Origin: an uncultured Clostridia bacterium
GTDB taxonomy: Bacteria; Bacillota; Clostridia; Oscillospirales; Ruminococcaceae
Direction of reading: 5' to 3'
Assembly: GCA_946613705.1 (NCBI GenBank)
Contig: CAMOFU010000092.1
Location: 1-8,620 of the forward strand
DNA: 8,620 nt
Shown: positions 1 to 6,644 of the stretch, one piece after another
Position numbering within the stretch: position 1 is the stretch's first letter
How the letters are laid out: the number at the start of each line of letters is the position of its first letter
Program-made: the position numbers and the translations under genes
Notes under the pieces: model-generated
What the model saw: only the letters and a program-made list of their open reading frames with translations
The model's database searches: none
Told to the model about the DNA's origin: nothing

Positions 1-17
1 AATGTATACTGAATAAT

Positions 18-22
18 GGAGG
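18..22 (+). promoter_or_regulatory. Ribosome binding site of the DUF3737 gene
   Basis: GGAGG sits eight bases before TTG at 31 and overlaps the upstream in-frame ATG at 16-18. It therefore favours the TTG start. Confidence 0.75.
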
Positions 23-30
23 AATACCAT

Positions 31-873
31 TTGAAAAACATAGAAAACAGCTGCTTTGAAGGAGAGCGTGCTCTGTTCAGGGCGGAGGATCTTGCGCTTA
101 ACGGCTGTACCTTCGATAACGGTGAATCACCGCTGAAGCACAGCAGAAATATAGATGCATACAAAACTCAGTTCCGCTGGAAATACCCGCTCTGGTACAG
201 CAGGGATATCTCGGTCAGGAACAGCACCTTCTACGAAATGGCGCGCGCGGGGATATGGTATACCGATAATGTTTCCCTCAGAGATACCCTTTACATAGCC
301 CCGAAGGGGTTCAGGCGCTGCAATGGGATATCGCTTGAAAACGTGAAGTTCATGAACGCTGAAGAGACCCTGTGGGCGTGCGATAATGTTGAGCTGAAAA
401 ACATCGAGGCAAAGGGAGATTACTTTGCGATGAACAGCAGCAATATCACGGTGGACGGCCTTGCGCTGGACGGCAACTACAGCTTTGACGGGGCTAAAAA
501 CGTCCGCGTGAGCAATTCGCGGCTGCTGAGCAAGGACGCTTTCTGGAACGCAGAGAATATCGTCTGCGAGAACTGCTTCATCTCGGGCGAATATCTCGGC
601 TGGAACTCAAAAGATCTGACATTTATCAACTGCACGATAGAGAGCCTGCAGGGGCTGTGCTTTATAGACGGCCTTGTTATGCGCGGGTGCAGGCTCAATG
701 ACACAACGCTCGCTTTTGAATACTCCACCGTCGATGCCGAGATCATCGGCAGTATCGACAGCGTGAAGAATCCCTCGGGCGGTATCATTCGTGCCGACAG
801 CATAGGTGAGCTGATAATGGAGAACGATATGGTAGATACCTCCAAAACGCAGATCATTCTCGGAAACTCATAA
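31..873 (+). CDS. DUF3737 family solenoid-repeat protein
   Basis: Protein of about 280 residues that matches the DUF3737 family in its start (FEGERALF, then NGESPLKHS) and in its usual length. The family's function is unknown. The sequence shows a regular solenoid: the pattern small residue, any, Asp/Asn, Ile/Val/Leu recurs eight times from about residue 58 to 196 (SRDISV, TDNVSL, CNGISL, CDNVEL, SSNITV, AKNVRV, AENIVC, SKDLTF). Spacings are 19 to 21 residues, as expected for a beta-helix-like stack. There is no signal peptide or membrane segment, so it is probably cytoplasmic. I chose TTG at 31 because GGAGG lies eight bases upstream and the product then begins KNIENSCFEGER, as family members do. 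The in-frame ATG at 16 overlaps that ribosome site and has no site of its own. The promoter must lie left of the window. The gene ends just before a hairpin shared with the convergent dprA-like gene. Confidence 0.85.
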   Translation: MKNIENSCFEGERALFRAEDLALNGCTFDNGESPLKHSRNIDAYKTQFRWKYPLWYSRDISVRNSTFYEMARAGIWYTDNVSLRDTLYIAPKGFRRCNGISLENVKFMNAEETLWACDNVELKNIEAKGDYFAMNSSNITVDGLALDGNYSFDGAKNVRVSNSRLLSKDAFWNAENIVCENCFISGEYLGWNSKDLTFINCTIESLQGLCFIDGLVMRGCRLNDTTLAFEYSTVDAEIIGSIDSVKNPSGGIIRADSIGELIMENDMVDTSKTQIILGNS

Positions 874-878
874 GACCC

Positions 879-910
879 GACCCCCGATACGCTTTTCTGT
901 GTCGGGGGTC
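879..910. terminator. Hairpin between two convergent genes
   Basis: GACCCCCGATAC (879-890) pairs with GTGTCGGGGGTC (899-910) over 12 base pairs, one of them G-U, around an eight-base loop. It lies five bases past the DUF3737 stop and seven bases past the dprA stop on the other strand, so it could end both transcripts. The T-tract is poor on both sides (TGTTATGT on the plus side), so termination efficiency is uncertain. Confidence 0.65.
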
Positions 911-917
911 TGTTATG

Positions 918-1796
918 TCATTCAGGGGTAAGCTCGGGAAAGCAGCTCTCGATGAGATCGTCAGCCGAATAGATCTGCTCTGCACCGTCGCGCAGCAGCG
1001 ATACGATGCCCGCATATCTGCCGCTGAGCAGGTCGTGCGGCGGTGTAACGAACACGGGTCTTGAAAGCTCGAGGGCGTATTTGACGGTGCTTAGAGTACC
1101 GCTGCGCTGTGCCGCCTGTGTACAAAGCACACAGTCGCTTACGGCGGCAGTGATGCGGTTGCGCCTGAGAAAATTCTCTGCCAGCGGCAGCTCGTCGGGC
1201 AGGTATTCGCTCATTATTACACCGCCGCGTTCTGCGATAGTCTCCTTCAGTTTGGCTGAGCCGCGCGGATAATCGTACATCAGCCCGCAGCCGAGCACCG
1301 CGGCTGTCCTGCCCGATGCATCAAGTGCTCCGAAGTGTGCGGCACGGTCGATGCCGAGTGCAAAGCCGCTGCATACGGTGATGCCGCGGGCAGCAATGTC
1401 GGCAGATAGTTTTCGCGTGAGCCGATAGGAATAATCATCGGCCTCCCTCGCGCCCACGATACCGCAGGTCCTGCCGTCAAGACACCCGAGCGAGCCCATG
1501 AAGAACAGCCTTTTCGGAACATCGTAAAGACTGAGCAGCTGCTTCGGAAATGCAGCATCATCGGGAAAAACGAGCTCTATCCCCGAACGCAGGCAGCACT
1601 CGGTCACAGCCGCTGCCCTGTCGAGAGCAGCAGCCCGAAGCAGCTCGCCCTCCCGCAGCGGCAGAAGCATTGCCGCCGAGACTCTGTCCGAATACAGCTC
1701 CTCCGCGCTTTCGTACACCTCAAGCGCCCTTACCGAGCGGGGGCTGAGTTGTTCCTCGATCAGCGAGCGCCAGAGCTTGTATATCCTCACGTCCAT
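918..1796 (-). CDS. dprA: DprA/Smf-like DNA-processing protein
   Basis: Protein of 292 residues. Known DprA proteins bind single-stranded DNA and load RecA during transformation and recombination in the cytoplasm. The Rossmann-fold core is clear: GIVGAR at 112-117, SGFALGID at 143-150 followed by AAH, a VLGCGL turn with YPRGS at 167-180, MSEYLP at 195-200, RRNRITA at 211-217 and QRSGTLST at 230-237. The first 80 or so residues match the helical N-terminal region of the family. There is no C-terminal winged-helix domain; the length is like the short Bacillus form (about 297). It is diverged: the usual FPxRNRII reads FLRRNRIT, the usual valine-rich VVEA strand reads CTQA, and the glycine-rich PG loop reads TPPHD. 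ATG at 1796 has an AGAGG site eight bases upstream. The usual neighbour topA is absent here. It could be a paralogue rather than the housekeeping copy. Confidence 0.85.
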   Translation of the reverse strand: MDVRIYKLWRSLIEEQLSPRSVRALEVYESAEELYSDRVSAAMLLPLREGELLRAAALDRAAAVTECCLRSGIELVFPDDAAFPKQLLSLYDVPKRLFFMGSLGCLDGRTCGIVGAREADDYSYRLTRKLSADIAARGITVCSGFALGIDRAAHFGALDASGRTAAVLGCGLMYDYPRGSAKLKETIAERGGVIMSEYLPDELPLAENFLRRNRITAAVSDCVLCTQAAQRSGTLSTVKYALELSRPVFVTPPHDLLSGRYAGIVSLLRDGAEQIYSADDLIESCFPELTPE

Positions 1797-1827
1797 AAGA
1801 TCAACCTCTCAATGTATCGTTTACTAT

Positions 1828-1856
1828 ATTCTATCATATCAGAGATACTTTTTCAA
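1828..1856 (-). promoter_or_regulatory. Sigma-A promoter of dprA-like gene
   Basis: On the minus strand, TTGAAA (1851-1856), a 17-base spacer and TAGAAT (1828-1833) form a good -35/-10 pair with an extended -10 TG. Transcription would start near 1821, leaving a leader of about 24 bases before the ATG at 1796. An imperfect inverted repeat (1841-1848 and 1860-1867) flanks the -35 box. Confidence 0.7.
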
Positions 1857-1890
1857 GGTGTGTCTCTGCTTTTTATTTACAAAATAGTAA

Positions 1891-1918
1891 TAAACACTGC
1901 CTATTAATATGGTATAAT
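1891..1918 (+). promoter_or_regulatory. Sigma-A promoter of the GH2 gene
   Basis: A perfect TATAAT at 1913-1918 is preceded by TGG, giving an extended -10. The -35 is weaker: TAAACA at 1891-1896 with a 16-base spacer matches four of six positions. Transcription would start near 1925, giving a leader of about 53 bases. No operator or cre-like site for sugar control is obvious. Confidence 0.7.
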
Positions 1919-1961
1919 TAAAATGATAATGTATCTTGAAGCTAAATGCAAACGGAAAGAG

Positions 1962-1968
1962 AAAGGGG
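1962..1968 (+). promoter_or_regulatory. Ribosome binding site fixing the GH2 start
   Basis: AAAGGGG lies nine bases before ATG at 1978. The in-frame TTG at 1936, which would add 14 basic residues, has no ribosome site and falls only about 11 bases after the predicted transcription start. Confidence 0.75.
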
Positions 1969-1977
1969 CGTATCATT

Positions 1978-4692
1978 ATGACCGATCAAATCGACCTGAG
2001 CGGACTCTGGGAGCTGTCGCTCGAACCCGAAGGCTGCAAAGAGCAGTGCGTATACAGTGACAGTATGGAGCTGCCGGGCACTACCTCCGCTGCGGGGAAG
2101 GGAGCACCCAATCCCGCCCGCGAGACAGGCTTTCTTACCGATGCCTTCAAATTCGGGGGAACTGCAAGGTTTCGCAAAACTGTACAATTTTCAGGACTGC
2201 AAAACAAAACGCTCATTCTCTCGCTCGAACGCACAAGGATAACCGAGCTGTTTGTTGACGGCGAAAGCCTCGGTGTGCAGGACAGCCTGATCGCTCCGCA
2301 CCGATATGATATCTCGCGGTTCTCGGCAGACGGTGAGCATGAGCTGGTGATAGCCGTTACTAACGTCGGCTACAAAACAGGCGGCGGCCACCTGACCTCG
2401 CAGGATACACAGTCGAACTGGTGCGGCATCACGGGGCATATGCGTATAGAGATCTCCGAGGGGCCGCGTATCTACGATGTAAAAATATATACAAATCCGG
2501 AAAACCGTACAGTTACGATCAAGGGCAGGCTGTTTCCCGAGGAGAATACACCGTTGACCTTTAATTATGAAAGCGTAAATACCCCCGAGCATATAACACT
2601 GCCGACAGTGCATACTATTACACGGGGCGGACGCTTTGAGACGGTGGCCTTTCTCGGGAACGACGCTTATCTGTGGAGCGATGAGACACCGTATCTCTAC
2701 CGCGTAGTGATAAAAACTAAGCAAAACGATACATATACCGCGGTCTTCGGGCTGCGCGAGTTCCGTGCCGAGGGCAGCCGCTTTACGCTCAACGGCAGGA
2801 ACATCTTCCTGCGCGGCAAGCACGACGGCATGATCTTCCCGAAAACAGGCTATGCCCCGACGGACGTTGACTCATGGCTGAAGGTCATGGGCACAGCAAA
2901 GGAATGGGGCTTCAACCACTACCGATTCCACACCTGCTGCCCGCCCGAGGCTGCTTTCGAGGCTGCCGACAGGCTCGGCATCATCATGGAGCCGCAGCTG
3001 CCCTTCTGGGGAACGATACACGAGGAGGGCGAGGAGGGCTACAACAAGGACGAGCAGGACTTTCTCATTGCGGAGGGCTTCCGCATGATCGACTGCTTCG
3101 GCAATCACCCGTCATTCTGCATGATGTCGATGGGCAACGAGCTTTGGGGCTCGCAGAACGAGCTGAACAGGATACTCCGCGGATACAAGGATCACGACCG
3201 CCGCAGGCTCTACACTCAGGGTTCAAACAACTTCCAGTGGTTTCCTGCCGTGCTTGAAGAGGACGATTTCTTTGTAGGGGTGCGGCTGGCAAACGACCGA
3301 CTTATACGCGGTTCGTATGCGATGTGTGATGCGCCGCTCGGCCATGTTCAGACTGACAAGCCCTCGACGATGCATGACTATGACGATGCGGTCGTACCTA
3401 AGATAGAGGCTCGCGGCGGACAAAGCGGGAGCGGGACCGTACAGATACAGTACGGCACGGGTGTCAAAACAGTCAAGGCCACGGCTGCCGACAGCGCGTT
3501 CATACCCGATGTGCCGATAATCACCCACGAGATAGGCCAGTATGAGACATTCCCCGATCTCAATGAGATAAACAAATACACGGGGCCGCTCAAAGCACGG
3601 AACTTCGAGATATTCCGCGAACGTCTGGACAAGGCGGGGCTGCTTCCGCTGGCACAGGATTACTTCCGATGCTCGGGGCAGCTGGCTGTTCAGTGCTATA
3701 AGGAGGAGCTTGAGGCTGCCTTCCGTTCAGAGCGTATCGCCGGGTTCCAGCTGCTCGACTTGCAGGATTTCTCGGGTCAGGGCACAGCTCTGGTCGGAAT
3801 GCTCGATGCTTTCATGGACTCGAAGGGTCTGATCGAGCCGCAGCAGTGGCGGCAGTTCTGCAATGATGCCGTTGTGCTTGCGAGGTTCGGGGACTACTGC
3901 CTTGAAGCGGGCGCCGATTTCTCGGCGGACATTGAGCTTGCCTGGTTCAGGAGCGATGAAGCCGTCGGAAAAACGGTACGCTGCGAGCTTTCGGGCGGCG
4001 GCTTTGAAGCCTCGGCGGGATATGAGATAACAGGCGGCGGAGATCACATAGGCATCGGCAGGTTCACCGCGCTGCTGCCCGATTATGATGAGGTAACACG
4101 GCTCACTCTGACCCTGAGCGTCATCGGGACGGACGTGAGGAACAGCTATGAGCTGACGGTATTCCCGAGGATAGACAGTATCGAGATCGGCAGCGCAAGG
4201 ATATTCACAAGCCTCGACAGCGAAGCGCGCGCATTGCTCGATGAGGGCAGGACCGTTCTTATAGTCCCCGAAACAAAGGACAAAGAGGGCTATATCGACG
4301 GCTTTTACTGCACCGACTTCTGGTGCTATCCGATGTTCCGCTCTATCTCAGAGTCAATGGGCAAGCCTGTCCCCGTCGGAACGATGGGACTGCTGATAGA
4401 CAGCGATCACCCTGCACTTGCGGGCTTTTCGAGCAGGAAATGGTCTACTCCGCAGTGGTATGATATAGTAAGCAATTCCCGCTCGGAGATACTCGACGGT
4501 CACTCGGACGGCAAGCGGGTGATCGTGCGGACGATAGACAACTTCGAGCGCAATCACGACCTTGCTCTGCTGTATGAATATGATATATCGAACGGCAAGG
4601 CGGTCGTGCTGAATGCCGATATCGAAAAGCTCACCCTCTCTCCCGAGGGCAGGACCTTCGTCAAGTCTGTGATAGATTATGTATCTCGGTAA
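1978..4692 (+). CDS. Glycoside hydrolase family 2 (beta-glycosidase), cytoplasmic
   Basis: Protein of 904 residues with GH2 architecture. An N-terminal jelly-roll sugar-binding domain (about 4-150, opening DLSGLWELSL) is followed by an immunoglobulin-like domain (about 155-262), the TIM barrel (about 267-600, starting LNGRNIFLRGKHDG), a second beta-sandwich (about 610-735) and an alpha/beta C-terminal domain (about 740-904). The GH2 acid/base is Glu388 in MGNELW and the nucleophile is Glu518 in THEIGQYETFP. GH2 enzymes are retaining exo-hydrolases such as beta-galactosidases and beta-glucuronidases. The HEIGQY motif and the C-terminal HPAL segment resemble a broad subgroup of Bacteroides and Clostridia GH2 proteins whose substrate I cannot assign. 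No signal peptide or anchor is visible, so it probably cleaves imported oligosaccharides. No sugar transporter or regulator is adjacent. It heads a possible three-gene transcript. Confidence 0.9.
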   Translation: MTDQIDLSGLWELSLEPEGCKEQCVYSDSMELPGTTSAAGKGAPNPARETGFLTDAFKFGGTARFRKTVQFSGLQNKTLILSLERTRITELFVDGESLGVQDSLIAPHRYDISRFSADGEHELVIAVTNVGYKTGGGHLTSQDTQSNWCGITGHMRIEISEGPRIYDVKIYTNPENRTVTIKGRLFPEENTPLTFNYESVNTPEHITLPTVHTITRGGRFETVAFLGNDAYLWSDETPYLYRVVIKTKQNDTYTAVFGLREFRAEGSRFTLNGRNIFLRGKHDGMIFPKTGYAPTDVDSWLKVMGTAKEWGFNHYRFHTCCPPEAAFEAADRLGIIMEPQLPFWGTIHEEGEEGYNKDEQDFLIAEGFRMIDCFGNHPSFCMMSMGNELWGSQNELNRILRGYKDHDRRRLYTQGSNNFQWFPAVLEEDDFFVGVRLANDRLIRGSYAMCDAPLGHVQTDKPSTMHDYDDAVVPKIEARGGQSGSGTVQIQYGTGVKTVKATAADSAFIPDVPIITHEIGQYETFPDLNEINKYTGPLKARNFEIFRERLDKAGLLPLAQDYFRCSGQLAVQCYKEELEAAFRSERIAGFQLLDLQDFSGQGTALVGMLDAFMDSKGLIEPQQWRQFCNDAVVLARFGDYCLEAGADFSADIELAWFRSDEAVGKTVRCELSGGGFEASAGYEITGGGDHIGIGRFTALLPDYDEVTRLTLTLSVIGTDVRNSYELTVFPRIDSIEIGSARIFTSLDSEARALLDEGRTVLIVPETKDKEGYIDGFYCTDFWCYPMFRSISESMGKPVPVGTMGLLIDSDHPALAGFSSRKWSTPQWYDIVSNSRSEILDGHSDGKRVIVRTIDNFERNHDLALLYEYDISNGKAVVLNADIEKLTLSPEGRTFVKSVIDYVSR

Positions 4693-4711
4693 AGCCGATA
4701 GTAAATCCAAT

Positions 4712-4718
4712 AAAGGAG
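4712..4718 (+). promoter_or_regulatory. Ribosome binding site selecting a TTG start
   Basis: AAAGGAG lies ten bases before TTG at 4729. The ATG at 4721 is only two bases from this site and opens a ten-codon reading frame (MIFWKAQIRV) ending at 4753 in another frame, so the TTG is the likelier start. Confidence 0.65.
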
Positions 4719-4728
4719 CTATGATATT

Positions 4729-5640
4729 TTGGAAAGCACAGATCAGAGTATAAATACAAGCAGCAGCGGCAATGCCGTTTCGCGGTTTCTTGACAGGCTG
4801 TACGGCGGGATCAAAATGAACTGGCCTGCGGTCATCATCATGGCAGTCGTTTCGGCGGCAATAACAGCGGTATTCCTGCTCGTACCCGTGTTCAAGGATA
4901 CTTCATTTGAGCGCATGGGCATCGACTTTGAAGCCTGGTTCCTGCCGGCGATCCTGATAATGCCGAACTGCAAAAGCCCGCTGGATTCCGCAGTCAAGAC
5001 CTTTGTGTTCTTCCTTGTGAGCCAGCCGCTGATATATCTTATACAGGTGCCCTTCTCCGATATGGGGTGGGGGCTGTTCGGTTACTACAAATACTGGTTC
5101 ATCTGGACGCTGCTCACATTCCCGATGGCATTCATAGGCTGGTTTCTGAGAAAGCGCGGCTGGATAAGCCTGCTGATAATCTCCCCTGTCATCGTATTTC
5201 TGTCAGCTGTGGGTGTCGGCGCATTTATCGACACCTACTATGAGCCTCCGTATCTGCTCGTGACAGGTCTTTTCTGTATGCTTCAGGCCGCGGTGTATAT
5301 ACTGACATTTACCGTGAACAAATGGCAGCGACTCGCAGCACTTGCTGCGGTCATTGTGACCGCTGTGATCGTGATAGTCAGAAACGGCAGCGTGGAGATC
5401 TCGGGACAGTCGTTCCTGCCCGAGGGATACTCCTATTCCGAAAATGCAGTTATCACTGTGGCAGATCCCGATATCGCAGAGGTATCGTTCAACGATCCTG
5501 CCGAAGGCTTTGTCTATGTAAACGGCCGCAAATACGGCAGCACGACCTTTACCGTTACCGACGGCGGCAAAGAGCAGCGGTTCAGCCTGGAGATATACCG
5601 CGAGAACGGACACTCTCAGTTAGAGATCAAGGCGGAGTGA
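4729..5640 (+). CDS. Polytopic membrane protein with extracytoplasmic beta-rich tail, unknown function
   Basis: Protein of 303 residues that I do not recognise as a named family. After a polar N-terminus of about 30 residues it has about six hydrophobic segments: 33-54, 88-106, 122-140, 146-167, 173-195 and 201-217. A weaker stretch near 67-79 (WFLPAILIMPNC) may be re-entrant. Positive residues (RKR at 141-143, NKWQR at 197-201) fit inside loops. The last 85 residues are polar, with alternating hydrophobic strands and no cysteine, and look like a small beta domain; an even number of spans would put it inside the cell and an odd number outside. I lean to outside because it reads like Ig-like surface domains. 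The start is TTG, supported by AAAGGAG ten bases upstream. It lies 36 bp after the GH2 gene and 60 bp before mrp, so it may be cotranscribed with both, but nothing in the sequence links it to either job. Confidence 0.75.
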   Translation: MESTDQSINTSSSGNAVSRFLDRLYGGIKMNWPAVIIMAVVSAAITAVFLLVPVFKDTSFERMGIDFEAWFLPAILIMPNCKSPLDSAVKTFVFFLVSQPLIYLIQVPFSDMGWGLFGYYKYWFIWTLLTFPMAFIGWFLRKRGWISLLIISPVIVFLSAVGVGAFIDTYYEPPYLLVTGLFCMLQAAVYILTFTVNKWQRLAALAAVIVTAVIVIVRNGSVEISGQSFLPEGYSYSENAVITVADPDIAEVSFNDPAEGFVYVNGRKYGSTTFTVTDGGKEQRFSLEIYRENGHSQLEIKAE

Positions 5641-5685
5641 ACCTGTAGATCAAAGATCATCAGATATCAAAATCAAATACTAAAC

Positions 5686-5692
5686 AAAGGAG
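5686..5692 (+). promoter_or_regulatory. Ribosome binding site of mrp
   Basis: AAAGGAG is eight bases before ATG at 5701. The surrounding AAAGGAGCTA is identical to the site in front of the preceding membrane-protein gene. The 60-bp gap shows no promoter or terminator. Confidence 0.75.
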
Positions 5693-5700
5693 CTAAGATC

Positions 5701-6531
5701 ATGAGCGAATGCAATCACGACTGTTCAAGCTGCGGAGCAAGCTGCAGCGAACGTCAGGGCGGTATCCCGAAGGAGCCGCTCAATCAGATGAGCGAGGTAA
5801 AAAAGGTCATCGGTATCGTCAGCGGAAAGGGCGGTGTCGGCAAATCACTGGTGACCTCACTGCTGGCTGTGAATGCAGAGCGAGGCGGCTATGCCTCCGC
5901 CATTCTTGATGCGGATATCACAGGGCCGTCTATCCCGAATGCCTTCGGTATCCACAGCAAGGCCGAGGGCAGCGACAGCGGCATCTTCCCTGCCATGAGT
6001 GCAAAGGGAACAAAGATCATGTCTATCAACCTGCTGCTCGAGGACGAGAAGGACCCCGTTGTGTGGAGAGGACCCGTTATCGCGGGTGCGGTAAAGCAGT
6101 TCTGGACTGATGTTATCTGGGATAAGGTAGACTTCATGTTCGTCGATATGCCCCCCGGAACGGGTGACGTGCCGCTGACCGTGTTCCAGTCGCTGCCGAT
6201 AGACGGTATCGTTATCGTTACCAGCCCGCAGGAGCTTGTCGGAATGATCGTGGGCAAGGCTGTGAGAATGGCAGCGATGATGAATGTTCCCGTGCTGGGC
6301 ATTGTCGAGAATATGTCCTATTATGAGTGCCCCGACTGCGGCAAGCGCCACAGCGTGTTCGGCGACAGCCGCATAGAGGAATTTGCCGCAGAGTACGGTA
6401 TCGACACAGTCTGTCGGCTGCCGATCGACCCCAAGCTCGCAGCAGCCTGCGACAAGGGCACGGTCGAGCTTTATGACGGCGACTGGCTCGACCCGATGAG
6501 CAGCAAGCTCGAAAAGCTGCTTGAAAGCTGA
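5701..6531 (+). CDS. mrp: Mrp/Nbp35-family P-loop ATPase, Fe-S cluster carrier
   Basis: Protein of 276 residues. Mrp/Nbp35/ApbC proteins are cytoplasmic dimeric ATPases that hold a labile 4Fe-4S cluster and pass it to target apoproteins. The deviant Walker A is GKGGVGKS at 42-49, the Mrp signature DMPPGTGD is at 149-156, WRGPVIAGAV follows the switch region, and the bridging-cluster motif CPDC is at 210-213 after NMSYYE. The N-terminus has four cysteines (4, 8, 11, 15) in a CX3CX2CX3C array, comparable to but tighter than the N-terminal ferredoxin-like cluster motif of eukaryotic Nbp35. Clostridial homologues commonly have such a tail in place of the MIP18/DUF59 domain of proteobacterial Mrp. 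It is the last gene before the 6549-6585 terminator and could be read from the GH2 promoter. Confidence 0.93.
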   Translation: MSECNHDCSSCGASCSERQGGIPKEPLNQMSEVKKVIGIVSGKGGVGKSLVTSLLAVNAERGGYASAILDADITGPSIPNAFGIHSKAEGSDSGIFPAMSAKGTKIMSINLLLEDEKDPVVWRGPVIAGAVKQFWTDVIWDKVDFMFVDMPPGTGDVPLTVFQSLPIDGIVIVTSPQELVGMIVGKAVRMAAMMNVPVLGIVENMSYYECPDCGKRHSVFGDSRIEEFAAEYGIDTVCRLPIDPKLAAACDKGTVELYDGDWLDPMSSKLEKLLES

Positions 6532-6548
6532 CAGGAAAGCAACAGTAC

Positions 6549-6585
6549 AAAAAAGCGGACGGTCCACAGATCCGTCCGCTTTTTT
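6549..6585. terminator. Strong bidirectional rho-independent terminator
   Basis: AGCGGACGG (6554-6562) pairs perfectly with CCGTCCGCT (6572-6580) around a nine-base loop. A-tract 6549-6554 and T-tract 6580-6585 flank the stem, so both strands carry a U-run after the hairpin. It sits 17 bases past the mrp stop and about 60 bases past the stop of the convergent lipoprotein gene, and can serve both. Confidence 0.92.
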
Positions 6586-6644
6586 ATTGGTTTCGATTGC
6601 AGTCAATAGAGTTCAGGCGATGAGTTCAACATTGTCGGTCTGCT

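Noticed and set aside
3..10. TGTATACT as a -10 element for the DUF3737 gene
   Set aside because: Transcription would begin around 17, on top of the ribosome site at 18-22, and no -35 can be seen at the window edge.
1936..1977. TTG at 1936 as the GH2 start, adding a basic 14-residue leader
   Set aside because: It has no ribosome site, and a strong AAAGGGG precedes ATG at 1978, after which the sequence starts with the family-typical DLSGLW.
2191..2823. Minus-strand open frame of about 210 codons antisense to the GH2 gene
   Set aside because: No ribosome site or recognisable domain; it is explained by the codon use of the GH2 gene.
5857..6606. Long minus-strand open frame of about 249 codons antisense to mrp
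   Set aside because: Its translation is His/Asp-rich with no family features, it runs through the terminator hairpin, and mrp on the plus strand is unambiguous.
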